The notes beneath the pieces are model-generated. The model ran no database searches, was not told the origin of the DNA, and saw only the letters and a program-made list of their open reading frames with translations. 7,271 nucleotides of DNA from an uncultured Ignavibacteriota bacterium. GTDB taxonomy: Bacteria > Bacteroidota > Ignavibacteria > UBA10030 > UBA8401. The translations under genes and the position numbers were made by a program. This document shows, piece by piece, positions 1 through 5,697 of this stretch (position 1 is the stretch's first letter; the number at the start of each line of letters is the position of its first letter). The stretch is taken from contig CAIVNT010000064.1 of the NCBI GenBank assembly GCA_903907305.1, positions 1 to 7,271 on the forward strand. The letters are read 5' to 3'.

Positions 1-239
1 CACTGTATATTGGTGTAACGGGATCTTAGTCAAACCGTATATTCTAACATAAAGAGTCCCCTACACCCGAGTTTACACAACGATACCATGTGACTCGATT
101 AATGTATTTTGAAGAGTATACATACATTCAAGATGCGATTAGTCGTGAAAAGCAGTTAAAGAAATGGAATCGTGCCTGGAAAATACGTTTAATTGAAAAA
201 AATAATCCCGGATGGAAAGACTTATTTAATGATCTGTAA
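1..239 (+). pseudogene. GIY-YIG family nuclease-like protein, 5' cut by the window, two in-frame stops
   Basis: Reading from base 3 gives LYIGVTGS, a TAG at 27-29, five codons (SNRIF), a TAA at 45-47, then 63 uninterrupted codons to the TAA at 237-239. The visible YIG half of the GIY-YIG motif, the following R and H positions (NRIF-stop-HK), the YFEEY segment, the SREKQLKKWNRAWK stretch and the C-terminal NNPGWKDL match the small (about 80-100 aa) single-domain GIY-YIG proteins often annotated as putative endonucleases of the YhbQ type. At the stops the family usually has Leu and Glu/Gln, so each could come from one substitution (TTG to TAG; GAA or CAA to TAA). The rest of the frame is intact, which suggests recent decay or sequence error. 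An in-frame ATG at 102 has no ribosome binding site and would leave only 45 residues without the catalytic half. The 5' end lies outside the window. Confidence 0.82.
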
Positions 240-243
240 TGGA

Positions 244-279
244 TGCCCGACAGGAGCACTCGGGCACGACAAAGTTTTT
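244..279 (+). terminator. Possible terminator after the GIY-YIG remnant
   Basis: A perfect 7-bp stem (TGCCCGA at 244-250, TCGGGCA at 260-266) with a 9-nt loop begins five bases after the stop codon. A run of five T follows at 275-279, eight bases beyond the stem, so the U-tract is further away than in a classic intrinsic terminator. A second small inverted repeat (ACAAA 269-273, TTTGT 277-281) overlaps the T-run. The position fits termination of the upstream gene, but the geometry is weak. Confidence 0.4.
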
Positions 280-330
280 GTGTTATTTTCCTTTTATGCA
301 TGATTTCCGTTATTCAATCTAAATGATCAT

Positions 331-1707
331 ATGACAATCAAAGAGACCGTCACCACACAGCGTGCATTCTTCCAAACGGGAAAGACCCGCTCTGTTGATT
401 TCCGCATAGCACAGTTAAAAAAATTCGAGTCAGCTATGAAAGCGAATGAACAGCTCCTGTTCGATGCGATCTTTGCCGATCTGAAAAAATCCCGTTACGA
501 TACATTCACCTCAGAACTTTCGCTCGTGTACCGCGAACTGACATTCACGATCAACAATGTGCGGAAATGGAGCAAAAAACAGCGTGTACGGACAAATTTG
601 CTGAATTTCCCCGCTCGAAGTTACCGTTTGGCAGAACCGCGCGGAGTGACGTATATCGCCGGAGCGTGGAATTATCCGTATCAGTTGACGCTGCTGCCGC
701 TGGTGGATTCACTTGCTGCGGGAAATACCGCCGTCGTAAAACCGAGCGAAGTCGCACCGCAGACATCCGCTGCGATGGTAAAAATGATCAATGAGACTTT
801 CGCACCTGAATATTGTTGTGCCGTTGAAGGCGGATCGGAAAAAGCAAAAGAGATCCTCGAACAGAAATTCGATCACATCTTTTTCACCGGCGGAACAAAT
901 GTCGGACAGATCGTTTATGAAGCGGCGGCGAAACATATGACACCCGTAACGCTGGAACTCGGCGGAAAAAATCCCGCGTTCGTCCTGCCGGACTGCAATA
1001 TTGCAACATGTGCGAAGAGGATCGTCTGGGCAAAACTGCTGAATGCGGGACAAACGTGTGTGGCAGTGGACTATCTGCTCGTTCACTCGTCCGTGGAGCA
1101 GCAGCTGCTGAAAGAGATGCGGTCGCTCATTGAAAAACATTATCCGAAGAACGGTGTTTCGGAAAATTACATGGCGATCGTCAACGAACGTCATGTTGAA
1201 CGAATTGAAAATTTGATCGATCCGAAAAAAATATATTTCGGCGGGGTGGTGGACAAGAAGAATAAATTCGTCTCCCCCACCATCCTGCACAATGTAACAT
1301 TCGATGATGAGATCATGAAGGAGGAGATCTTCGGTCCGCTGCTGCCGGTCGTGCGATATGACGATTTGAACGAAGCGATCGCGAATGTGAAGAAGTTTCC
1401 GAAGCCATTGTCCCTCTACGTATTCGGTTCCAACAATGGAGAAAAAGAGCGGCTGTTCAGTGAGCTCTCCTTCGGAGGCGGTTCACAGAACGATGCGGTG
1501 ATGTATTTTGCGAACGATCATCTTCCGTTCGGCGGGGTAGGTTCAAGCGGTATCGGTGCGTATCACGGTGATGAAGGTTTCAAAACATTCTCCCATTACA
1601 AATCCATCATGGAAAAGGGGACGTGGCTTGAATTCTGGTTCCTGAAGACACCGCCGTATAAAGAATGGAAACTGAAGATCCTTCGGCTGCTGATCGAGAA
1701 ACTTTGA
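331..1707 (+). CDS. Aldehyde dehydrogenase, class 3 (ALDH3) type
   Basis: This 458-residue protein should oxidise aliphatic or aromatic aldehydes to carboxylic acids with NAD(P)+ in the cytosol or at the membrane face. The fold signatures are in order: the oxyanion Asn in GAWNYPYQL (N114), the cofactor Lys in VVKPSE (K137), the nucleotide-binding glycine turn FFTGGTNVG (184-192), the general-base Glu in LELGGKNP (E209), the nucleophilic Cys in NAGQTC (C243) and EEIFGP (331-336). E209, C243 and N114 carry the same numbers as in mammalian ALDH3A1. The short length, early start close to the catalytic core, and C-terminal TPPYKEWKLKILRLL segment are typical of class 3 (fatty aldehyde dehydrogenase-like) rather than the roughly 500-residue classes. 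There is no signal peptide; the hydrophobic-basic C-terminus might touch the membrane. The ATG at 331 has no clear Shine-Dalgarno sequence, but family alignment at the N-terminus supports it. The gene stands alone. The substrate cannot be read from the sequence. Confidence 0.95.
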   Translation: MTIKETVTTQRAFFQTGKTRSVDFRIAQLKKFESAMKANEQLLFDAIFADLKKSRYDTFTSELSLVYRELTFTINNVRKWSKKQRVRTNLLNFPARSYRLAEPRGVTYIAGAWNYPYQLTLLPLVDSLAAGNTAVVKPSEVAPQTSAAMVKMINETFAPEYCCAVEGGSEKAKEILEQKFDHIFFTGGTNVGQIVYEAAAKHMTPVTLELGGKNPAFVLPDCNIATCAKRIVWAKLLNAGQTCVAVDYLLVHSSVEQQLLKEMRSLIEKHYPKNGVSENYMAIVNERHVERIENLIDPKKIYFGGVVDKKNKFVSPTILHNVTFDDEIMKEEIFGPLLPVVRYDDLNEAIANVKKFPKPLSLYVFGSNNGEKERLFSELSFGGGSQNDAVMYFANDHLPFGGVGSSGIGAYHGDEGFKTFSHYKSIMEKGTWLEFWFLKTPPYKEWKLKILRLLIEKL

Positions 1708-1730
1708 TAGATTTGAATGGATAGAACACT

Positions 1731-1765
1731 GATCAGACGGATCGTACGGATTCACGCGGATAAAG
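1731..1765. repeat. Degenerate 9-nt tandem array (GATCAGACG-like unit)
   Basis: Four consecutive units of about nine bases start at 1731, 1740, 1749 and 1758. The first two are GATCAGACG and GATCGTACG, and the later ones keep the GAT core and a C/G-rich end. The period is visible by eye and is not a multiple-codon relic of the neighbouring gene, since the array starts 24 bases after its stop codon. Confidence 0.65.
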
Positions 1766-1781
1766 TTAAAAAAGAGCTTAC

Positions 1782-1813
1782 CACAAAGGCACTAATTCAC
1801 TAAGGACACAAAG
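1782..1813. repeat. Degenerate 8-nt tandem array (CACAAAGG-like unit)
   Basis: Four units of eight bases start at 1782, 1790, 1798 and 1806. The first is CACAAAGG and the third CACTAAGG; the others differ at two to four positions. The units read as alternating CACAAAG and CACTAAG motifs, a pattern I recognise from intergenic regions of many unrelated environmental genomes. No function is known to me. Confidence 0.65.
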
Positions 1814-1846
1814 AATAATATTTGTATCCCTATCCACGTTCATCCC

Positions 1847-1865
1847 CGCCTGCGGCAGGCAGGCG
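1847..1865. repeat. GC-rich palindromic hairpin, REP-like
   Basis: CGCCTGC (1847-1853) pairs with GCAGGCG (1859-1865) around the five-base loop GGCAG. An alternative perfect hairpin, GCCTGC (1848-1853) with GCAGGC (1855-1860), has a single-base centre, so the two right arms compete for one left arm because AGGC is duplicated. It lies 27 bases past the lipoprotein stop on that gene's strand. It may slow polymerase or protect the 3' end, but no T-run follows on either strand. It resembles dispersed repetitive extragenic palindromes. Confidence 0.55.
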
Positions 1866-1892
1866 TCTGATTCGCGTCATCCGCGGTCCATT

Positions 1893-2798
1893 TCAAAATT
1901 GTACGGTGCGCCCCATGATCTTTTTCACCATCCTCGAAACATTCTTCTGTATGGACCGGTCCGCCATTAAACCTGTCCTCACGATCGGGACATTGTATGC
2001 ACCGTTCGTCATGGTGATCCCGACCGATGTATTGAGTGTATTGTCCGAAAAATAATATCCCGCACCGCTGAATGTTCCCTTCATTGCCGTTGATGAGATC
2101 GATTCCATGACTGCTGTTGCATTGCCGTTCAGTAAATATCCTGTGCTAAGGAATGTCGTATCGGTCGGATTTGTGTTCGGATAATATGAAACATAGACAA
2201 CTTTCCCTGTGGCCGGATAATAGAATGTTCCGGTATAATCCGACGTGCCGCTTGTAAAACCGATCAGCATTAAATCCAGATTCGTCGGAGTATTCACTTT
2301 GTATGCAAGAATGTAGAGTGATTCATAATCCTGCATGGCGATCGCGCCTTGTCCTGATGTCGGCGGAGTTGAGGCATATTCACCGATGCCGCTCACTGAA
2401 TAATTCCCGCGGTTCGAGGAAAAGGAGACCGCTCCCACAGTGCCTGTTGTGTAGGATTTTGTTACCGTGACATTCACCGTAACACTCTTTGCCGGCGAAG
2501 AGGAGTCGATCACTTTTACCGTGGACACCCCTTCGGCAAGTCCGGTCACTCTCAGTTCGCGGGTGGACATTTGCGCATTCACCACCGAGACATTGGAGAC
2601 GGAGGTAACGGAATACGGTTCACTCCCGCCTCCGATGACGGCCTTTCCGTCGCCCCCTTTCAAAACAACAAGCGCTGTGGAACTCGTCGTCAATCCGGGA
2701 TCAGCGGTCTTCACCGGGTTTGTGCTCTCTTTTTTGTCGCAGCTGATCAGCAGAAGCAAAGAAAAAACTGCCGAAAATGTTATTATTTTTGAGATCAT
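1893..2798 (-). CDS. Lipoprotein with Ig-like domain and unassigned beta-rich C-terminal region
   Basis: This is a 301-residue exported protein of unknown function. Residues 1-20 are a lipoprotein signal peptide: short basic start, hydrophobic FSAVFSLLLLIS and lipobox LIS-C with the lipidated Cys at 20. The following DKKESTNP linker is typical of surface or periplasmic lipoproteins in Bacteroidota. Residues about 44-112 read like a bacterial Ig-like (BIG2-type) fold, ending in the usual GLAEGVSTVKVID...SVTVNVTV strands. Residues about 122-276 are rich in Gly, Ser, Thr and Tyr with alternating hydrophobics (GTFYYPATG, GTFSGAGYYF) and look like an all-beta domain that I cannot assign to a family. 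The tail 277-301 is basic (R281, K285, R289, K292, K293, R297) and unlike the rest. The ATG at 2798 is backed by a GGAG ribosome site and correct signal peptide placement. The gene is divergent from the STAS-like gene and ends beside the repeat patch. Confidence 0.85.
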   Translation of the reverse strand: MISKIITFSAVFSLLLLISCDKKESTNPVKTADPGLTTSSTALVVLKGGDGKAVIGGGSEPYSVTSVSNVSVVNAQMSTRELRVTGLAEGVSTVKVIDSSSPAKSVTVNVTVTKSYTTGTVGAVSFSSNRGNYSVSGIGEYASTPPTSGQGAIAMQDYESLYILAYKVNTPTNLDLMLIGFTSGTSDYTGTFYYPATGKVVYVSYYPNTNPTDTTFLSTGYLLNGNATAVMESISSTAMKGTFSGAGYYFSDNTLNTSVGITMTNGAYNVPIVRTGLMADRSIQKNVSRMVKKIMGRTVQF

Positions 2799-2803
2799 AT
2801 ATT

Positions 2804-2807
2804 CTCC
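2804..2807 (-). promoter_or_regulatory. Ribosome binding site of the lipoprotein gene
   Basis: GGAG on the minus strand lies five bases before the ATG at 2798. It fixes the start that gives a correctly placed lipoprotein signal peptide, and contrasts with the two large plus-strand genes, which lack such a site. Confidence 0.7.
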
Positions 2808-2860
2808 GAAAATTATGATGACGAAATTATGTTGTTCAATTTTTAGAATCTTTCATCATT

Positions 2861-2891
2861 CAATAGTAAACAAAGGTTGATATTTTAGCAA
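2861..2891 (-). promoter_or_regulatory. Candidate Bacteroidota-type promoter of the lipoprotein gene
   Basis: Read on the minus strand, TTG (2891-2889) is followed after 20 bases by TACTATTG (2868-2861), one mismatch from the TAnnTTTG -7 element described for Bacteroidetes, whose -33 element is TTTG or TTG. A start near 2855 would give a leader of roughly 57 bases. This assumes the host uses a sigma factor of that type; no standard -35/-10 pair is better. Confidence 0.33.
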
Positions 2892-2917
2892 TTCCGTAAA
2901 TACGTATAAATGCGTGG

Positions 2918-2948
2918 TTGCGATTAATGGGGAATCCGCTTAGATTTC
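2918..2948 (+). promoter_or_regulatory. Candidate Bacteroidota-type promoter of the STAS-like gene
   Basis: TTG (2918-2920) and TAGATTTC (2941-2948) are separated by 20 bases, the same spacing as in the divergent candidate, and TAGATTTC differs from TAnnTTTG only in its last base. Initiation would fall near 2954, just ahead of the AAGG ribosome site, giving a very short leader. Confidence 0.33.
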
Positions 2949-2957
2949 GACAGAAAT

Positions 2958-2961
2958 AAGG
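2958..2961 (+). promoter_or_regulatory. Ribosome binding site of the STAS-like gene
   Basis: AAGG lies six bases before the ATG at 2968 and supports that start. Confidence 0.55.
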
Positions 2962-2967
2962 CGCCCT

Positions 2968-3342
2968 ATGATCACATTCTCTTTTGATATCGACACGAAC
3001 ATCCGAACCGCAACATACTCCGGGACTGTCACGGATGAAGAGCTGATGGTTGCGTACCGCGAACTGCTTGCCAAACCGGATTACGAACCCTCCGCGAACG
3101 ATCTTGTTGATCTACGACATGTGGAAAAACTGAACGTCACTTCCGCTGCGCTGCAGAATCTCATCTCGCTCTATTCTCCCGTCGATCAATTGGGACATCA
3201 CACACGACTCGCCATTATTGCAGGATCGGATGTCACCTACGGAATGTCCCATATGTACGAGATGCTCCGCGGTGACGAAGCGCCGGAAGAGATCCATGTG
3301 TTCCGTGAATACGACGATGCCGTTCTCTGGCTGCAATCCTGA
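2968..3342 (+). CDS. Small STAS/SpoIIAA-like protein
   Basis: This is a 124-residue soluble protein without signal peptide or membrane segment. The pattern is an N-terminal beta pair (MITFSFDIDTNIRTATYSGTV), a helix with TDEELMVAYRELL, then NDLVDLRHVEKLNVT (45-58), a strand RLAIIAGSDVTYGMSHMYEML (80-100) and a final VFREYDDAVLWL (111-122). This layout matches the SpoIIAA-like/STAS family of small alpha-beta proteins, often listed as hypothetical or STAS/SEC14 domain proteins. The LVDLR, YGM...YE and vFr...A..WL signatures are the ones I recognise. I do not see the phosphorylatable Ser of true anti-anti-sigma factors in a clear D-S-S/T context, so partner switching is not supported. Role and ligand are unknown. 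It is divergent from the lipoprotein gene and 153 bases upstream of the oligopeptidase gene, with no good terminator between, so read-through into that gene is possible. Confidence 0.8.
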   Translation: MITFSFDIDTNIRTATYSGTVTDEELMVAYRELLAKPDYEPSANDLVDLRHVEKLNVTSAALQNLISLYSPVDQLGHHTRLAIIAGSDVTYGMSHMYEMLRGDEAPEEIHVFREYDDAVLWLQS

Positions 3343-3495
3343 TTCTGCTTCACTTTCCCTCCACCCGAATATTTCGCATATTATGTTCACATTCGTTGTG
3401 TTTTGATCCTGCACAATCGAATCACTTTCATAACAATATCATGGTCTCATAGCATCATCATCTCATGATCAATCATTCATTTTAATTATTCCTGT

Positions 3496-5481
3496 ATGAC
3501 GACCGGCAACCCATTCTATACAAGCATCTCTACATCGGAAGACTTTTCCAAAAAACTCGAATCACACCTTTCCAACGCACGAACATCGCTGGAGACTCTC
3601 CTGTCGGTTTCCGATAAACGGACAGTGGAGAATACGCTTCAAAATTATGATGCGATCCTCACTGATCTGGACGCGATCGGTTCACAGGCAAATCTGATGG
3701 AGAATGTGCATCCGGATGAGACGATGCGGACCACATCGGAGCAGTTCAGTCAGAAAGTTTCCGCCTTCGGTGCGGATCTGTCCCTCAACCGTGCATTGTA
3801 TGACGCATTGGTTGCGGTCGATCTGTCCGGTGCGGATGAAACGACAAAATATTTTGTGACCAAAACACTCCGCGATTTCCGGCTGGCCGGCGTGGATAAG
3901 GATGAAGCAACGCGGACAAAGATCAAGGCGGTCCGAGAGGAACTGGTGCTGATCAGTCAAGAATTCTCCCGCAACATCCGCGAGGATAAACGGAGCGTAT
4001 CGGTGAAGGATGTGAAAGAACTCGATGGGTTGCCGCAGGATTATATCGACCGTCACGCTCAGGATGAAAATGGCGAGATCATCCTCACCACCGATTATCC
4101 CGATGCGGTGCCGGTGTTGACGTATGCAAAGAGCGACGATCTGCGGAAGCGGATGTATATGGAATTCAACAACCGCGCCTATCCGAAGAATATGGATGTG
4201 CTCGACCGTCTAATCGCAAAGCGCTATGAACTTGCGCAACTGCTCGGTTTTGAAAATTATGCCGCGTGCGTTACCGCCGATAAGATGGTGGGGAGTGAAA
4301 AGAATGCGTCGGAGTTCATTGAACATATTGCGGCCGCATCTTTTGGAAAATCCAAAGGTGATTATCAGCAACTGCTGTTGCGAAAACAGCAGGACATTCC
4401 CGGTGCAGCAAAGATCGATCCCTGGGAAGCAGGATATTATTCCGAATTGCTCAAGAGGACGGAATACAGTTTTGATGCACAAAAGGTCCGCCCATATTTT
4501 CAATACACAAAAGTGAGACAAGGTATTCTCGACACGATGAGCAGCCTGTTCGACGTTGAGTTTCGTCGTAATGCTTCCGTTCCCGTCTGGCATGAATCGG
4601 TGGATTGTTTTGAGATGTTCGAGAACGGCGCGCTGACAGGGCGTTTCTATCTGGACATGCATCCGCGGGAGAATAAATATAATCACGCAGCGCAGTTCGG
4701 CATCTGCAACGGCGTTGCGGGAAAATCTGCCCGACAGTCGCAAAGCGACATCTTTGGTGCAGGCGGGCAAATACCTGAAGCTGCGCTCATCTGTAACTTC
4801 CCGGGGGGCACCGAGGGTGATCCCGGATTGATGGAACATAATGATGTGGAGACATTTTTCCACGAATTCGGACATCTGCTCCATCATCTCTTTGCGGGAC
4901 GGCAGCAATGGATGGGGCTTTCCGGAATTTCATGCGAATGGGATTTTGTTGAAGTACCGTCACAGCTGCTCGAGGAATGGTCGTGGGATGCTTCAACATT
5001 GCAGAAATTTGCAACTCATCATCAGACCGGCGAGCCGATCCCGGCAGAACTCGTCGCACAAATGAAACGTGCGGATGAATTCGGAAAAGGATTGTTCGTC
5101 CGACAGCAGATGTTCTACGCTAAACTTGCTCTCTCCTGTTATGACAGAACCCCCGACACCGTCGATACTACCGCGCTCTCCAAGGAACTGCGCGAACGGT
5201 ACACTCCTTACACGTATGTGGAGGGAACACACTTCCAGACATCATTCGGTCATTTGGACGGATATTCCGCTATCTATTACACCTATATGTGGTCGCTGGT
5301 GATAGCGAAGGATTTCTTCGGACTGTTCGATAAAAAGAACATGATGCAGTCCGGCATTGCAAAAAAATACCGTGATCTCGTTCTGGCGCGCGGCGGCTCA
5401 AAACCGGCGGCGGAAATGGTGAAGGAATTTCTCGGAAGAGAATTCCGGTATGACGGTTGGAAAGAGTGGCTGGAGAAATAA
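3496..5481 (+). CDS. M3 family zinc oligopeptidase (thimet oligopeptidase/oligopeptidase A type)
   Basis: This 661-residue cytosolic metallopeptidase probably cleaves short peptides in the late steps of protein and signal peptide turnover. Residues 1 to about 200 are a helical lid-like part. The catalytic part contains GRFYLDMHPRENKY (382-395), the zinc motif FHEFGH with ligands H456 and H460 and catalytic E457, and the third ligand E486 in WDFVEVPSQLLEEW. A C-terminal block FGHLDGYSAIYYTYMWS follows, in which H586, Y590 and Y597 line up with substrate-binding His/Tyr residues of mammalian thimet oligopeptidase (H600, Y605, Y612). The end YRDLVLARGGSKPA...FLGREF is the usual M3A close. Length fits the 650-700 of the family and there is no signal peptide. 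The FVExPSQ context and HEFGH favour the M3A branch over PepF/M3B, but prlC-like and dcp-like members cannot be separated here. The ATG at 3496 has no Shine-Dalgarno sequence and no clear promoter upstream. Confidence 0.95.
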   Translation: MTTGNPFYTSISTSEDFSKKLESHLSNARTSLETLLSVSDKRTVENTLQNYDAILTDLDAIGSQANLMENVHPDETMRTTSEQFSQKVSAFGADLSLNRALYDALVAVDLSGADETTKYFVTKTLRDFRLAGVDKDEATRTKIKAVREELVLISQEFSRNIREDKRSVSVKDVKELDGLPQDYIDRHAQDENGEIILTTDYPDAVPVLTYAKSDDLRKRMYMEFNNRAYPKNMDVLDRLIAKRYELAQLLGFENYAACVTADKMVGSEKNASEFIEHIAAASFGKSKGDYQQLLLRKQQDIPGAAKIDPWEAGYYSELLKRTEYSFDAQKVRPYFQYTKVRQGILDTMSSLFDVEFRRNASVPVWHESVDCFEMFENGALTGRFYLDMHPRENKYNHAAQFGICNGVAGKSARQSQSDIFGAGGQIPEAALICNFPGGTEGDPGLMEHNDVETFFHEFGHLLHHLFAGRQQWMGLSGISCEWDFVEVPSQLLEEWSWDASTLQKFATHHQTGEPIPAELVAQMKRADEFGKGLFVRQQMFYAKLALSCYDRTPDTVDTTALSKELRERYTPYTYVEGTHFQTSFGHLDGYSAIYYTYMWSLVIAKDFFGLFDKKNMMQSGIAKKYRDLVLARGGSKPAAEMVKEFLGREFRYDGWKEWLEK

Positions 5482-5484
5482 GAA

Positions 5485-5512
5485 CAATTGAAAATTGATA
5501 ATGGATAATTGA
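5485..5512. repeat. AT-rich intergenic repeat of the ATTGATAATGGATAATTG type
   Basis: Just after the oligopeptidase stop, AATTGA-like motifs recur three times in 28 bases around a central ATAATGGATAATTG, with CAATTG at the left and a matching AATTG at the right. I recognise this string as a common intergenic sequence in many Bacteroidota, Ignavibacteria and other genomes, though that is memory and not a search. No function is evident. Confidence 0.5.
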
Positions 5513-5561
5513 AAAATAAAAACGGTGCCCAATTCTTACGATCGAGCACTGTTTTTATTTT
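5513..5561. terminator. Strong bidirectional intrinsic terminator
   Basis: Bases 5513-5528 pair with 5546-5561 in a 16-bp stem with one G-T wobble: an A-rich outer part, a core ACGGTGC opposite GCACTGT, and a 17-base loop. The outer A-run on one side and T-run on the other make it work on both strands. It begins 32 bases after the oligopeptidase stop and would end that transcript on the plus strand, while blocking read-through from the convergent kinase gene on the minus strand. Confidence 0.85.
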
Positions 5562-5591
5562 CAATGACCAAATACATGCAGGATTTCGTTA

Positions 5592-5641
5592 CTCTCCGCT
5601 CCCAAGCGGACAGGCAGTATTAAAACTTGGGAGCTATAGAG
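5592..5641. repeat. Palindromic element with alternative pairings
   Basis: GCTCCCAAG (5598-5606) pairs perfectly with CTTGGGAGC (5626-5634) over nine bases, extended by CTCT (5592-5595) with AGAG (5638-5641) across a small internal loop. The left arm can instead form CCGCT (5596-5600) with AGCGG (5605-5609) around a four-base loop, which excludes the long hairpin. There is no T-run, so termination is unlikely. The CTCCCAAG/CTTGGGAG arms recall dispersed extragenic palindromes in other phyla, by memory only. No gene is seen in the surrounding 5562-5654. Confidence 0.55.
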
Positions 5642-5654
5642 AATGGTGAATTAC

Positions 5655-5688
5655 ACAACGTCCCGACCGCTGATCGGGACGTTGTTTT
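5655..5688. terminator. Perfect 12-bp hairpin, terminator of the kinase gene and back-up on the plus strand
   Basis: ACAACGTCCCGA (5655-5666) pairs with TCGGGACGTTGT (5674-5685) around the seven-base loop CCGCTGA. It lies 12 bases past the kinase stop on the minus strand, the expected place for that gene's terminator, although the minus-strand tail is not a clean U-run. On the plus strand the stem is followed by TTT and TG, so it may also catch transcripts passing the terminator at 5513-5561. Confidence 0.7.
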
Positions 5689-5697
5689 GTACTGCTG

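Larger units (their letters stand above)
1708..1892. repeat. Gene-free repeat-rich patch between convergent genes
   Basis: The gap between the aldehyde dehydrogenase stop and the stop of the convergent lipoprotein gene has no credible coding frame. It holds two short-period arrays and a GC-rich hairpin, listed separately. A 7-bp inverted match (CGCGGAT near 1755-1761 and ATCCGCG near 1879-1885) brackets most of the patch, so the whole may be one dispersed element with related ends. It has no T-rich terminator of the usual form, although transcripts from both sides converge here. From memory, such compound stretches recur between genes in many environmental Bacteroidota-like genomes. Confidence 0.6.

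Noticed and set aside
278..306. TTGTGT and TGATTT with 17-base spacing as a promoter for the aldehyde dehydrogenase gene
   Set aside because: The -10 match is poor and no Bacteroidota-type element is found there; evidence is insufficient.
709..1290. A 193-codon open frame on the minus strand inside the aldehyde dehydrogenase gene
   Set aside because: It is antisense to a gene with all class-3 catalytic motifs and its translation is Cys/Arg/His/Phe-rich with no recognisable domain.
1731..1813. CRISPR array
   Set aside because: Units are only eight or nine bases, contiguous and degenerate, with no spacers and no cas genes nearby.
1822..2055. A 77-codon plus-strand frame crossing the repeat patch into the lipoprotein 3' end
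   Set aside because: Its first part is translated repeat and hairpin and the remainder is antisense to a real gene.
2467..2880. A 137-codon plus-strand open frame opposite the lipoprotein gene
   Set aside because: It overlaps the signal peptide and Ig-like domain in antisense and continues into the promoter region; no coding evidence.
3388..3404. CACA-loop-TGTG followed by TTTT, a possible terminator after the STAS-like gene
   Set aside because: A four-bp stem is too short to stop transcription and can arise by chance in this AT-rich gap.
4210..4908. A 232-codon open frame on the minus strand inside the oligopeptidase gene
   Set aside because: It runs antisense to the zinc-peptidase catalytic region; no domain, no ribosome site, and composition typical of a shadow frame.
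5577..5624. A 15-codon frame starting ATGCAGGATTTC in the convergent gap
   Set aside because: It has no ribosome binding site and overlaps the palindromic element, so it is most likely chance.
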